Counted from the first letter of the stretch, positions 9,488-18,984 are shown. The stretch is DNA of 64,000 nucleotides from a bacterium (GCA_020444475.1 JAHLKV010000001.1:496001-560000), one strand, 5' to 3'. Numbers and translations: made by a program. Notes: generated by a model from the letters alone, not told the origin.

Positions 9488-10168
9488 ATGGCAGAAGCGA
9501 TTGTCCAGTTAAAGTCGGTGTTTAAGTCGTACTATCGGGGTCGGCTGGAGATTCCCGTGCTTTCAAACATCAACCTGTCGATCAACGAGGGGCAATTCGT
9601 GGCTTTGATGGGACCGTCGGGCTCCGGTAAGACAACCCTGTTAAACCTGATCGCGGGAATCGACCGGCCCTCGGACGGTGAGGTAAGAGTTGCCGGCGAC
9701 GATATCGCCCGGCTCTCGGAATCCGAGATGGCTCGCTGGCGCTCTGAGAACATCGGCTTCATATTCCAGTTCTACAACCTGATGCCGGTGCTCAACGCCT
9801 TCGAAAACGTCGAGCTTCCCCTGCTACTGATGAAACTGAATCGCGCTGAGCGTCGGCGGCAGGTGGAAACGGCGCTGGGCATTGTCGGGCTGGCCGATCG
9901 CATGGACCACTATCCGAACCAGCTTTCAGGTGGCCAGGAGCAGCGCGTGGCGATCGCGCGGGCCGTCGTCACCGACCCGAACCTGTTGCTGGCCGACGAG
10001 CCCACCGGCGATCTCGATAAGCAGTCGGCCGAGGACATCATGGAGTTGTTGTCCCGCCTGAACAAGGAATTCGGCAAGACGATCGTGATGGTTACACATG
10101 ACCCGCGCGCTGCGGAAGCGGCCGAATACGTCCAGCATCTTGACAAGGGTGAGTTGGTCCAGGCATGA
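9488..10168 (+). CDS. MacB/LolD-type ABC transporter ATPase
   Basis: 226 aa. Walker A GPSGSGKTT is near residues 40-48, the signature LSGGQEQRVAIARA near 140-153 and Walker B LLLADEPTGDLD near 161-172. The short stand-alone ATPase with the PTGDLD sequence is typical of the MacB/LolD/FtsE mechanotransmission subfamily. Its stop overlaps the next start by ATGA, so ATPase and permease are co-translated. The substrate is not evident. Confidence 0.95.
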   Translation: MAEAIVQLKSVFKSYYRGRLEIPVLSNINLSINEGQFVALMGPSGSGKTTLLNLIAGIDRPSDGEVRVAGDDIARLSESEMARWRSENIGFIFQFYNLMPVLNAFENVELPLLLMKLNRAERRRQVETALGIVGLADRMDHYPNQLSGGQEQRVAIARAVVTDPNLLLADEPTGDLDKQSAEDIMELLSRLNKEFGKTIVMVTHDPRAAEAAEYVQHLDKGELVQA

Positions 10169-11322
10169 AGCTGCTCAAGCTCATCTTTCGCAACACCCTT
10201 CGACACTGGCTGCGAACGTCGCTGACCGTCCTTGGGCTGGCCATCGCGGTCGTTGCGTTTGTCGTTATCAGGACGACGATCGATGCCTGGTACGCGCAGG
10301 CGGAAGCGGCCTCGCCGGATCGACTGGTAACCCGCCATGCGGTCTCGCTGACATTCTTCCTTCCGGTCGCGTATGCCGAGCGTATCGGCGGGGTCGAGGG
10401 CGTGAACACGGTCTCGCACGCGACATGGTTCGGCGGGCAATACATCGAGCCGAAAAACTTCTTCGCGAATTTCGCGATCGATCATACCACCTATCTTGAT
10501 CTTTATCCGGAACTGCTGATGGCGCCCGAAGCACGGGACGCGTTCATGCAGGAGCGACAGGCGGCAATCGTCGGCCAGAAGCTGGCCGACCGTTTCGGCT
10601 GGCAGCTCGATGACCGGATCGTGTTGACCGGTACGATCTTCCCCGGCGACTGGGAACTGGTCATCCGGGGGATCTATACCGGTGCCAAAGAGAACACCGA
10701 CGAGAACACGTTGTTTTTCCGCTGGGACTATGTGGACGAGCGCATGCGCCAGGAGACTCCCGGCCGGGCGGGATATGTCGGCACCTTTATCGAGCGAATC
10801 GACGATCCGACGCAATCCGCTGCGGTATCAGAGCGGATCGACGCCTTGTTCCAGAACTCGATAGCAGAGACCAAAACGGAAACGGAAGAGGCGTTTAGTC
10901 TGAGTTTTGTTGCCATGGCCAGTTCGATCGTGCTTGGTTTGAAGATCATCTCGATCATGGTGATCGGCATCATCATGCTGGTTCTGGGCAACACCATGGC
11001 GATGACCGCCCGCGAGCGCGTCTCGGAGTACGCCGTGATGAAGACACTCGGGTTCCGACCGTTTCACATCGTGGGACTCATATTCGGCGAATCGCTGTTT
11101 ATCGCGGCCATTGGCGGGGGACTCGGAATTCTGCTTGCGTTTCCCCTGGGCGGTCTGGTCAGTATCGCGCTGTCGACGTTTTTCCCCGTGTACAGCATCG
11201 CGGTGCTCACCCTGGCGTTTGCGGCTCTGTCATCATTTGCGGTCGGCCTGTTGGCGGCCGTCTTCCCCGCTCTCAAGGCGGTGCGGACCCCGATTGTCGA
11301 TGGCTTGCGGATTGTTGACTAA
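10165..11322 (+). CDS. FtsX/MacB-type ABC permease 1
   Basis: 385 aa. One N-terminal membrane helix (about 20-38) is followed by a large periplasmic domain (about 45-245). Three C-terminal helices follow (about 250-275, 305-330, 350-372), and the TARERVSEYAVMKTLGF motif is typical of the FtsX domain. It pairs with the next permease to form a heterodimer driven by the upstream ATPase. A MacB-like role in lipoprotein, peptide or drug export is the family expectation only. Confidence 0.92.
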   Translation: MKLLKLIFRNTLRHWLRTSLTVLGLAIAVVAFVVIRTTIDAWYAQAEAASPDRLVTRHAVSLTFFLPVAYAERIGGVEGVNTVSHATWFGGQYIEPKNFFANFAIDHTTYLDLYPELLMAPEARDAFMQERQAAIVGQKLADRFGWQLDDRIVLTGTIFPGDWELVIRGIYTGAKENTDENTLFFRWDYVDERMRQETPGRAGYVGTFIERIDDPTQSAAVSERIDALFQNSIAETKTETEEAFSLSFVAMASSIVLGLKIISIMVIGIIMLVLGNTMAMTARERVSEYAVMKTLGFRPFHIVGLIFGESLFIAAIGGGLGILLAFPLGGLVSIALSTFFPVYSIAVLTLAFAALSSFAVGLLAAVFPALKAVRTPIVDGLRIVD

Positions 11323-11331
11323 GGACGAACC

Positions 11332-12498
11332 ATGAACCTTCTCGCAGCATATTCGTTCCGGAATGTCCTGGCCCGACGGCTGACGTCTACCCTGACCATC
11401 ATCGGTGTAGCGCTGGTCGTATTCGTCTTTTGTGCCGTCCTTATGCTTTCCAACGGACTGCGGCAAACGCTGGTGGATACCGGCTACGAAGAGAATGCGA
11501 TTATCATTCGCAAGGCGTCGCAGACCGAAATCCAGTCGATACTCCTTCGCGACATGGCCAATGTGGCGCGAAACGATGTTGCAGTAGAAACTGGACCCGA
11601 TGGTGATCCATTCGCTACGGGCGAACTGCTGGTACTCATCAACCAGCCGAAGCGTGGCAGCGGTGAACCGAGCAACGTTCCTATCCGCGGCGTGGGTAAG
11701 TACTCGACGACCATTCGTCCCAACATCAGACTTGTCGAGGGGCGGATGTGGAGTCCGGGGACGTCGGAGATTATCGCCGGTCGTAAGGTTGCCGAAAACT
11801 TCCAAAACGGCGGCGTCGGCGGTACCGTCCGTTTTGCCTCCCGCGACTGGACGGTGGTCGGTGTATTCGAGGCGGGCGGATCCGGGTTTGAATCCGAGTT
11901 GTGGGGCGACTACGATCAACTGGCACAGGCTTTTCAACGACCAATCTATTCGTCGCTGACCGTCCGCGTGCCGTCGCAGGAAGCATTCAACGCCATGCGA
12001 GAACGGCTGGAAAACGACCCGCGCGTGACGGTCGATGTCAAGCGCGAAAAGGACTACTATGCCGAACAGTCGAATTTCACGCGGACCTACATCAATGTGC
12101 TCGGGATCATCATCTCGATAATTTTCTCGGCCGGCGCCACGGTGGGAGCGATGATCACCATGTACGCCAGTGTGTCCGGACGGACGACGGAAATCGGCAC
12201 CCTGCGCGCACTCGGATTCTCACGCTTCACGGTACTTTCGACATTCCTTGTCGAATCTGTTTTCATGGCGCTGTTCGGAGGGGCACTGGGGATTCTGGCG
12301 GCCACCTTCCTCAGCCGATTCGAAGTCTCTACTACCAATTGGGATACGTTTGCGGAACTGGCGTTTTCATTCCAGACTTCGTGGAAAATTGTCATCGGCG
12401 CGCTGATATTCGCCGTTGGAATGGGGATAGTCGGCGGATTTCTGCCGGCAATCCAGGCCTCCCGAATCAGGATCATCGAGGCGCTCCGCGCTAAGTAG
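11332..12498 (+). CDS. FtsX/MacB-type ABC permease 2
   Basis: 388 aa, same architecture as the preceding permease: an N-terminal helix (about 18-40), a periplasmic MacB-like core and three C-terminal helices, with SGRTTEIGTLRALGFSR as the FtsX coupling segment. It starts 9 bp after permease 1. An 8-bp stem hairpin overlaps the stop codon (12493-12515), so this is probably the last gene of the operon. Confidence 0.92.
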   Translation: MNLLAAYSFRNVLARRLTSTLTIIGVALVVFVFCAVLMLSNGLRQTLVDTGYEENAIIIRKASQTEIQSILLRDMANVARNDVAVETGPDGDPFATGELLVLINQPKRGSGEPSNVPIRGVGKYSTTIRPNIRLVEGRMWSPGTSEIIAGRKVAENFQNGGVGGTVRFASRDWTVVGVFEAGGSGFESELWGDYDQLAQAFQRPIYSSLTVRVPSQEAFNAMRERLENDPRVTVDVKREKDYYAEQSNFTRTYINVLGIIISIIFSAGATVGAMITMYASVSGRTTEIGTLRALGFSRFTVLSTFLVESVFMALFGGALGILAATFLSRFEVSTTNWDTFAELAFSFQTSWKIVIGALIFAVGMGIVGGFLPAIQASRIRIIEALRAK

Positions 12499-12515
12499 AC
12501 TTTATAGGTCTACTT
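12493..12515. other. Hairpin at the end of the efflux operon
   Basis: AAGTAGAC and GTCTACTT form a perfect 8-bp stem with a 7-base loop that includes the stop codon of permease 2. There is no U-run after it, so a full Rho-independent terminator is not supported; it may stabilise the 3' end. Confidence 0.45.
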
Positions 12516-12749
12516 AAGCCATTGCGAGACAAAGCCGTATCTCTCTTCTCGCGCCAGAAACCGGCGTGCGCGTCTTCCCCGCCGTGCTTTTTTCCTGCAA
12601 ACACTTGTGCGTACGGTATCGAAGTCCTTGCAAAACGGATTGCGATGCGTTAGTTTTCCGATGGTTGAGGCACACATTACTCCGTCCGGAGACATTCACT
12701 TCAGTTAAGTCGCTTCGCCGGGAACACTAGTCCGGGGCATAGGAATCTC

Positions 12750-13289
12750 ATGATCGAGCAAAACCGAACACACGGAAGTACGGGTGCTCCGCAATGGCTC
12801 CTGCAACTATTGAGTCGCATCAGCGGAGAGTACGATGGTTTAGAACGGGGAGCGGGACCCGCCGAGACGTTCCTGAATGAACGCCCGGCCGACGGTCAGT
12901 TCTGTACACACGGTCGTCTAACGCGTCTGATCGCTCGCTGGCGATCGCGCCTGGGGCTCACCCCGTATCGTATCAGGGAGATCGACGGCGGTCGAATCTG
13001 CTCATTGTGCGGGCGGCTCCCGGCCGACCGAGCCCTGACGGTCTACGTACTGTCGGTAGAGTTTCGCGACGGGGGCGTATCCGAGTACACGTTTGAAAGC
13101 CCATACAAACACGACTGTTATCACCTCTCCGACGAAACACTGCACATCTACCTTCCCGGCTCATCGGTGTCGTATGCGCTGGACGTGATTTCCTCGATTA
13201 ACTTCGGTGCGCGGGTAGTGCCCCCGGTTCCAGCTGAAGTTCTTGAAGCGGAACGAATCATCTCAGAGCGGGCACGGCTCGGTTGGTAG
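12750..13289 (+). CDS. Hypothetical protein
   Basis: 179 aa, not recognised. The start is ATG 12750; the upstream GGGGCATAGGAA offers a weak ribosome-binding site. It is soluble, with no signal peptide or membrane helix. A C-S-L-C pair near residue 89 sits between a basic helix-like part (RLTRLIARWRSRLGL) and a beta-rich region with C-Y-H, which could be a small metal site. The C-terminal third has hydrophobic strands. It converges with the TauE-like gene, whose stop is only 9 bp away. No function is proposed. Confidence 0.6.
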   Translation: MIEQNRTHGSTGAPQWLLQLLSRISGEYDGLERGAGPAETFLNERPADGQFCTHGRLTRLIARWRSRLGLTPYRIREIDGGRICSLCGRLPADRALTVYVLSVEFRDGGVSEYTFESPYKHDCYHLSDETLHIYLPGSSVSYALDVISSINFGARVVPPVPAEVLEAERIISERARLGW

Positions 13290-13298
13290 AACGAGTCA

Positions 13299-14351
13299 CT
13301 ATTTCTTCATCAGTTCCTGCACGGCCCGTCGCCGCCGGTACGATTTCAGCACCGCACCGAGTATGATCACCATGCCGGCTACTCCGCCGGTGTACAGGAC
13401 GGCGTGGCTGAGCCATGACAGCAGCGATTCCGTACCACCCGACAGTCGCCAATAGTCCAGCTTCGAGAGATACACGGGGATTTCGATGGCCCGGCTGATG
13501 ACACACAGCAGAATGATAAGGCCGGTGATGAGGCGCATGACTCTCTCTTTGAGGATGCGCGTGCCATAGGTTCCGAAGTAGACTCCGGCCAGAGAGCCGG
13601 CGAGCAGGAGGAGGGCCAGTCGGAGATCGACCATGCCATCCCAGGCGTAGGCAAACGCGCCACCGGCCGCCATGAAGACCGCCAGAAACAACTGAGTGCC
13701 CGCCGCGACAACGGTCGGAACGCCGAAGGCGTAGATCATCGCCGGTACGCCGACAAATCCTCCGGCCCCGATCGCACCCGCGAGAAAGCCGGTCAGGAGT
13801 CCGACGGCAGCGACGAGCCAGAAGGAAACGCGAATGTCGGCCGTGGGGAAATAGATCACGGGGGGCAGTCTGAGGTGCGACAACATCTCGGCGAGTTTGG
13901 TCGACGGGCCTCGGCCGTCCTTGCTGGCGACATCCTTGAGCATACCGATTGCGACGACGACGAGCACGCCGACGTAGATCAAGCTGATATACAGGTCACT
14001 GGCCGCACTGCCGCCGGCTGATCCGCTTTCTTTTGAATACAGGGAGGTGTTCAACCAGACGGCGAGGCGAATACCGACCAGTGCGGAGATCAGCATGTAC
14101 AGGCCGAGTTTACGGTCGACGTGTCCGAGCTCACGGTGTTTGCCGGCGCCCATCATTGCTTTGCCGAATCGCTGGGCGAGATTGGAACCGACGGCAATAA
14201 TGCCGGGGACGCCAAGGTTCATCATCCCGGGCGTCATAAAAAACGCCCCACCTATTCCGATAAAACCGCTCAGCACGCCGCCCACGAAACCGAGCATGAT
14301 CACTCGAATCGCGGTGATGAGGTCGATATCTATGAATGATTCGGCAAGCAT
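13299..14351 (-). CDS. TauE/SafE-family anion exporter (sulfite or sulfoacetate type)
   Basis: 350 aa, about eight membrane segments. Paired TauE repeats are visible as GFVGGVLSGFIGIGGAFFMTPGMM near the N-terminus and GLLTGFLAGAIGAGGFVGVPAMIY in the middle. Family members export sulfite, sulfoacetate or related organosulfur anions. In a sulfate reducer a sulfite-handling role is plausible, but the substrate is not shown by the sequence. It lies 20 bp downstream of the cytidylate-kinase-like gene and is probably in one operon with it. Confidence 0.9.
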   Translation of the reverse strand: MLAESFIDIDLITAIRVIMLGFVGGVLSGFIGIGGAFFMTPGMMNLGVPGIIAVGSNLAQRFGKAMMGAGKHRELGHVDRKLGLYMLISALVGIRLAVWLNTSLYSKESGSAGGSAASDLYISLIYVGVLVVVAIGMLKDVASKDGRGPSTKLAEMLSHLRLPPVIYFPTADIRVSFWLVAAVGLLTGFLAGAIGAGGFVGVPAMIYAFGVPTVVAAGTQLFLAVFMAAGGAFAYAWDGMVDLRLALLLLAGSLAGVYFGTYGTRILKERVMRLITGLIILLCVISRAIEIPVYLSKLDYWRLSGGTESLLSWLSHAVLYTGGVAGMVIILGAVLKSYRRRRAVQELMKK

Positions 14352-14371
14352 CTACGATCGCTCACTTCCCG

Positions 14372-15886
14372 TTATTCGAATCGTATCAGTTTGAGGACTA
14401 TCTTGACGACGGTCCCCCACAGCCAGGCGAAGATCATGGTGACGCCGATGACCAGCACACTCGAACCGAACTTGAGACCGACTGTCAGGTGTTTCTCCAG
14501 CAGGACGGCCAGGTCTTGTTGATGCAGCACCACGATCATCGATACCGTCGTCGCCAGCACCGTCAGGAGAACCAGTTTCACGGCATCAAGCGAAGTGAAT
14601 CGTACCTTCTGCGATATCTCTTCCGTGGTCACGATGGGTACGTGCAGTCGATAGCTGAAGCGACGGGCGAGTTGGTCACGGAGTCGTGCCCGGACCGTCA
14701 CGGAGCGATTGAGGAACAGATCTCCCAGCACGACCATGCTCGCCGTGCGGGTCGCTTCGAGATGTGAGAGCAGCCAGTCCGCGGAGCCGTAGAAAGTCCC
14801 GACGCCGGCGGAGCGGCAGTTATCCTGCAGTTTTGCGGCGCAATCTCCGAGATCGTCGCCGGTTTCGATAGACTTGCCATCGGGCGGCTCAGGATGCACC
14901 AGGTCGTGCACTTCGATGCCCGCTTCTTCTTCGTGAGAGGTGGTGGCATCGAAGAACTCGGCGCCGGGGGTGGCATCGGGACCGGCCAGGCGGAGAATCC
15001 GTACGGCGTTATCGGAGCGTTCGGCCAGCGTGCAAACGTCCTGCAAACTGGCTTCGTCGCGCTTGAAACGATCCTGCAGAAACACGATAACACCGTTGGC
15101 AAGGGAAATACGAACTTCGTCGATACCTTCAACCGCGTCGAGCACGTCACGAACCGCCGGCATGAGCTCGGCGTCCTGCGGCTTTCCGACTACCGACACC
15201 ACACCATTGTGGGCGCTCAGGTGAAGGGACAATTGGCGGGTGCGGTCATCGTGCAGAAGCCGATAGTGTGCGAATGACGCCAGTCGGAGATTGCGCAACG
15301 AGGAACGAGCCGCCTCGCCGAACTGAAACTCTTGTCCACCGGCCATCTCCGACACCCGATCAAGGGCGTGGTTGATGCCGGTTTGCGAGATATTGACGAG
15401 CACGTCGTAATAGAACAGGTCGCGCCAGTCGACATTATACAGGAACCGGGACCACCGATCACGGTCGATATCAACATGCGAGATATAGTCACGGGCTTCG
15501 CGGTAGCTCTTCCCCATCGTGTGCATGACGACGTGGGTGCGGAAATCGAGATCGGCGACCACGCGGACCCGAAGAATATTGGGCACGCCGGAAAGCAACA
15601 TGTGGCCGGCGTGACCGTCGTATACCACGCCGCCTTCGAGAATCTTATCGCACAACTGGACGCGAATACAGGCGAGATAGGCCAGGCGCTCCTGTGCCAC
15701 TTCTTCCTGCGAACGGGGCGGCCGGTGGATGGCTTCCTCCAGGAGGTCAACCGGCACGCCGCACCGACGGGCTTCGTCGGCAAGCTGCTCCCTGCTGACA
15801 TACTGCCAACCGAGCAGTTCAGCCAGCTTCTGGGCAAGCTCGTGCCCGCCGCTGTAGGTCCCTCGCGAAATCGTTATCAATGACAT
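14372..15886 (-). CDS. Cytidylate-kinase-like protein fused to a BON-like and membrane region
   Basis: 504 aa. Residues 1-200 match the cytidylate kinase-like family: MSLITISRGTYSGGHELAQK is a P-loop-like start, and the protein later has RDRWSRFLYNVDWRDLFYYDVLVN. Residues about 205-275 resemble a BON-like alpha/beta unit (LSLHLSAHNGVVSVVGKP). A universal-stress-like segment near 370-400 is possible. Two membrane helices are at about 435-455 and 470-495. This makes it a membrane-tethered kinase-like protein. It is encoded directly before the TauE-type exporter. The phosphate acceptor is unknown, and CMP is doubtful because the true Cmk length and motifs are not matched. Confidence 0.75.
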   Translation of the reverse strand: MSLITISRGTYSGGHELAQKLAELLGWQYVSREQLADEARRCGVPVDLLEEAIHRPPRSQEEVAQERLAYLACIRVQLCDKILEGGVVYDGHAGHMLLSGVPNILRVRVVADLDFRTHVVMHTMGKSYREARDYISHVDIDRDRWSRFLYNVDWRDLFYYDVLVNISQTGINHALDRVSEMAGGQEFQFGEAARSSLRNLRLASFAHYRLLHDDRTRQLSLHLSAHNGVVSVVGKPQDAELMPAVRDVLDAVEGIDEVRISLANGVIVFLQDRFKRDEASLQDVCTLAERSDNAVRILRLAGPDATPGAEFFDATTSHEEEAGIEVHDLVHPEPPDGKSIETGDDLGDCAAKLQDNCRSAGVGTFYGSADWLLSHLEATRTASMVVLGDLFLNRSVTVRARLRDQLARRFSYRLHVPIVTTEEISQKVRFTSLDAVKLVLLTVLATTVSMIVVLHQQDLAVLLEKHLTVGLKFGSSVLVIGVTMIFAWLWGTVVKIVLKLIRFE

Positions 15887-16120
15887 TCGGTCTGCCTGCT
15901 CGCCCTACTCCTGAGCCGGTCGTCCGATCCGGAGGTATCCGAATCCGACGGCTGCGTGCATCTTCCAATCATCTCTGGCCATAAAGAAGCAAAGATTAGC
16001 GCCGGCGCCACAAGAAAACGGAGATAATTTAGTTGATTTCCGGCCAAACTGAGATTGGTTATCGGGTAATCAAACGTGGTTACCGTGCGTGAAACGACAA
16101 CCCCCGGGTAGGCTTGGGAC

Positions 16121-16933
16121 ATGCTTGACTGGCTGGAACAACTGAATCCGATCGTCCAGGCCTTGCTGGCGACCCTCTTTACGTGGTTCTTAACGGCGCT
16201 GGGCGCCGGAATGGTCTTTTTCACCCGGGAACTGAGCCGGCGCACCCTGGACATGATGCTCGGTTTTGCGGCCGGTGTGATGATTGCCGCCAGCTACTGG
16301 TCACTGCTGGCTCCGGCGATCGAGATGTCCGAGGGTGGTTCGCTCCCGGTCTGGGTCCCGGCTACGGTTGGTTTCCTGCTCGGCGCCATCTTCCTTCGCG
16401 GAGTCGACATGGTCCTGCCCCACCTGCACATTGGCGCCAAAATGTCAGAGGCCGAAGGTATCCACACAAGATGGAAGCGGACGACGCTGCTGGTACTGGC
16501 GATAACCCTGCACAACATTCCCGAAGGCCTGGCTGTTGGGGTGGCCTTCGGCGCCGTCGCTGCCGGGTTTCCGTCGGCAACCTTCGCCGGCGCCGTCGCA
16601 CTGGCGATCGGGATCGGAATACAGAATTTCCCGGAAGGCACGGCGGTCTCGGTACCGTTGCGTCGGGAGGGTGTCTCTATGGGCAAGAGCTTCTGGTACG
16701 GTCAGCTTTCCGGAATGGTGGAGCCGGTGGCCGGCGTGGTCGGCGCCTCACTGGTGTTGATCGCCCAGCCGATTCTTCCCTACGCACTCGCCTTTGCAGC
16801 CGGTGCGATGATATTCGTTGTGGTCGAAGAGGTGATTCCCGAATCACAGACACAGGGACATTCAGACTACGCCACGATGGGCGCAATCCTCGGTTTCGCC
16901 GTCATGATGACGCTCGATGTGGCGTTGGGATAG
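16121..16933 (+). CDS. ZIP-family divalent metal transporter
   Basis: 270 aa, about eight helices. The paired metal motifs are clear: LHNIPEGLAVG near residue 130 and NFPEGTAVS near residue 168, as in ZupT and GufA-like ZIP proteins. It would import zinc, iron or similar metals, which fits the heavy Fe and Zn use in this window. It overlaps no gene; the HEAT-like gene starts 10 bp after its stop. Confidence 0.92.
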   Translation: MLDWLEQLNPIVQALLATLFTWFLTALGAGMVFFTRELSRRTLDMMLGFAAGVMIAASYWSLLAPAIEMSEGGSLPVWVPATVGFLLGAIFLRGVDMVLPHLHIGAKMSEAEGIHTRWKRTTLLVLAITLHNIPEGLAVGVAFGAVAAGFPSATFAGAVALAIGIGIQNFPEGTAVSVPLRREGVSMGKSFWYGQLSGMVEPVAGVVGASLVLIAQPILPYALAFAAGAMIFVVVEEVIPESQTQGHSDYATMGAILGFAVMMTLDVALG

Positions 16934-16943
16934 GCAGGGTACG

Positions 16944-17624
16944 ATGCCACGACGCTCGGAAGCATTTGGTCACTCTCGTAATCGTCGACGCAAGTCGCGG
17001 GTCAAATCGATCCTGCTGAAACGCGACACTGCAGCTCTCATGGAATGGGCCGACGAAGAGAAGACCGCGTTCAGGACGCTGCAATCGCTACTCTGGGACA
17101 GCGATCTGCTCATCGTCTGGCGGACAATCGAAGCTATCGGTGAAGTTGCGAGGACCCGGACCGGCAGACACCTTGAGGAGGTTCGTGAGGCAATTCGCAA
17201 ACTCCTCTGGTGCATGAACGATGAGTCCGGCAATCTGTGCTGGTTCGCCGGAGAAGCTATTGCGGAGATTCTCACCCACATGCCCGCGATTCGCAAAGAA
17301 TACCTTCTGGTCTGGCTTGGCTTTCTCGACGAAGAGCCGTTTGAGGCCGGGGTACGCTGGGGAATGGTGCGACTTGCCCGCGACGGATCACTTTCGGACG
17401 ATGAACTGCAGATGCTGAAAGACAAACGTCATGCGCTGGTGATTTCGCTCGATGCCGACAAGACGGCCATCCGAGCCATGTCGGTGCTGGCCCTGACAGC
17501 GATCGGCGAGGAGATTCCTTCGGTCGCGCGGAAGACACTGAGCGAAGACACTGAGAAGCTGAATGTATACGACACGAGCACCGGAGAGCTGAGGCTGGCC
17601 GAGGTTCGTTCGCTCCTCCCCTGA
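16944..17624 (+). CDS. HEAT-repeat-like protein of the DVU0298 type
   Basis: 226 aa from ATG 16944, which has GGCAGGG upstream; an in-frame start at 16917 would lie inside the ZIP gene. The N-terminus is very basic (RRSEAFGHSRNRRRKSRVK). The rest is helical, with repeated helix pairs such as WRTIEAIGEVART and GVRWGMVRLARDG, consistent with HEAT-like repeats. I recall this family from sulfate reducers (DVU0298 type). Its role is unknown. It converges with the YkgJ-type gene over a shared terminator. Confidence 0.7.
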   Translation: MPRRSEAFGHSRNRRRKSRVKSILLKRDTAALMEWADEEKTAFRTLQSLLWDSDLLIVWRTIEAIGEVARTRTGRHLEEVREAIRKLLWCMNDESGNLCWFAGEAIAEILTHMPAIRKEYLLVWLGFLDEEPFEAGVRWGMVRLARDGSLSDDELQMLKDKRHALVISLDADKTAIRAMSVLALTAIGEEIPSVARKTLSEDTEKLNVYDTSTGELRLAEVRSLLP

Positions 17625-17647
17625 CAACAGAGTGTAGCGCAATAAGA

Positions 17648-17674
17648 AACCCCACTCACAATGCGAGCGGGGTT
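17648..17674. terminator. Bidirectional terminator between convergent genes
   Basis: AACCCCACTC and GAGCGGGGTT pair with one A-C mismatch around a 7-base loop. It sits between the HEAT-like gene (ends 17624) and the YkgJ-like gene (ends 17704). Short A and T runs flank it on both sides, so it can serve both strands. Confidence 0.7.
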
Positions 17675-17703
17675 AACTGTCTTCGTCGGCCGTTGTTCTC
17701 TTC

Positions 17704-18528
17704 CTATAGAGACGCGTTTTCTCCGAGCTGCGTCTTGCGTGCCGCCAGCAGATCCTCGCGGACCGTCATGGTCTTCTCACCAAACAGCGAGAAGCGAAGC
17801 CATTGGTACCCGAACTTCAGCAGTTCGATATCGTCTTCCTTGATCTTCGCCTTCGTTTCATCGTCGACGATGAACTTGTCGAAGAAAGTACTTCCGAACA
17901 GGAAGCGGCGGAAGTTGTCGACGTCGTAGCAGACGGTGTAAAACATGTCCATCTTCTCGGGTGACAGCATCTTGCCTTCGCCGAAATAGCGATGGGTCGT
18001 CAGATTCCTGAACGGCTCACCGTGCTTGTCGTACTCTTCGACACCCTGCGCTTTCTTGTATTCCTCGATCGTCCACTCTTTTTTCTCGTCGAAACCTTTG
18101 CAGACGGATTCCTGCAGCAGGAAGTAGAACTCCTCTTCGAGTTCGTCGGCGGATTCTCCCGGCTGGGCGACTCCGAGCGGATACATGCGGCAGGCCCAGG
18201 GGCGATCGAGATAGACCGAACAGCCTTCGGTCCGATTAAACGGACAGGACTTGCGGTCGTTGTCTTCCATCTGAAGGAGGACGACCGGGAACTTCGAGTC
18301 TTTGCTGAACGGCGTAAAGGTATAGCGGTCCAGGAACTGCTCGGAGGTCAGGCCGAGGTTGTTCTTGAGACGGATGATGTCGTAGGGTGTGAGAAAGATG
18401 TTGACGTCGCCGCAGCAGTGATTGAAACAGGCGACACCGTGATGGCAGTCAAACCGAAAGACGGAGTCCGGTTTGAGGCGCGGGCACTCCTTGAGCACCT
18501 TCTGCTTGAATTCGTTGATCTCTTTCAT
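17704..18528 (-). CDS. YkgJ-family cysteine-cluster protein
   Basis: 274 aa. The family cysteines are at FDCHHGVACFNHCCGDV (about 27-43), then SCPFNRTEGCSVYLDRPWACRMYP (about 95-118). This is the CxxxCxxCC...C...C layout thought to bind zinc or an Fe-S cluster. Residues after 130 are helical and specific to this longer form. It lies 12 bp after the zinc-ribbon gene and downstream of sat-aprBA in the same direction, though a terminator separates it from aprA. Function is unknown. Confidence 0.85.
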   Translation of the reverse strand: MKEINEFKQKVLKECPRLKPDSVFRFDCHHGVACFNHCCGDVNIFLTPYDIIRLKNNLGLTSEQFLDRYTFTPFSKDSKFPVVLLQMEDNDRKSCPFNRTEGCSVYLDRPWACRMYPLGVAQPGESADELEEEFYFLLQESVCKGFDEKKEWTIEEYKKAQGVEEYDKHGEPFRNLTTHRYFGEGKMLSPEKMDMFYTVCYDVDNFRRFLFGSTFFDKFIVDDETKAKIKEDDIELLKFGYQWLRFSLFGEKTMTVREDLLAARKTQLGENASL

Positions 18529-18540
18529 GATAGTCCCCTG

Positions 18541-18822
18541 TTACTCGATAATGCCGTCTTTGAGGGCATGGGGCGACCACACCGGGAGGGGTCCGGACTC
18601 GCCGTTGTCGGGATTGAAACGATATCGGTAAGATACATTCTGACTGAACTTGGTGCGCATCCACTCCCAGCCCTCGACATAGTAGGGGCAGTCATCGTTG
18701 AAGCACACATTCTGGGGGACGAATCCCCAGGCCGATTCGAGCGAAGCGACCCATTTGACCGTTTTCTTGCCGCAGTACGGGCACACATCGTCGCCGAGGC
18801 CGCTGAACTTCTTTTCCGCCAT
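18541..18822 (-). CDS. Small zinc-ribbon protein
   Basis: 93 aa from ATG 18822, which has AGAGAGAAG upstream; a longer form from 18849 is less likely. D-V-C-P-Y-C-G at the N-terminus and V-C-F-N-D-D-C-P-Y about 20 residues later form a four-cysteine zinc ribbon. The rest is rich in aromatic residues. It is paired with the YkgJ-type gene and lies just downstream of the aprA terminator. It may be a small redox or metal accessory protein; no activity is known. Confidence 0.75.
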   Translation of the reverse strand: MAEKKFSGLGDDVCPYCGKKTVKWVASLESAWGFVPQNVCFNDDCPYYVEGWEWMRTKFSQNVSYRYRFNPDNGESGPLPVWSPHALKDGIIE

Positions 18823-18920
18823 CACTTCTCTCTGGGTTGATAGATTCATAATTACACCCTGCTACTCCATCATTGGCCAATATACTCGGTTCGCCCGAAC
18901 GGCACAAGCAGTCATAGAAA

Positions 18921-18951
18921 GTCCTCCGGGGGATGGACCAGCCCGGAGGAC
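18921..18951 (-). terminator. Rho-independent terminator after aprA
   Basis: On the minus strand GTCCTCCGGG pairs with CCCGGAGGAC over an 11-base loop and is followed by TTTCTAT. A second hairpin (CGGTCCC/GGGACCG, 18985-19003) lies between it and the aprA stop, giving a tandem stop structure for the sat-aprBA transcript. Confidence 0.8.
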
Positions 18952-18984
18952 CATCGTCTCAATGCTGTCATTCTAAGCGACAGC

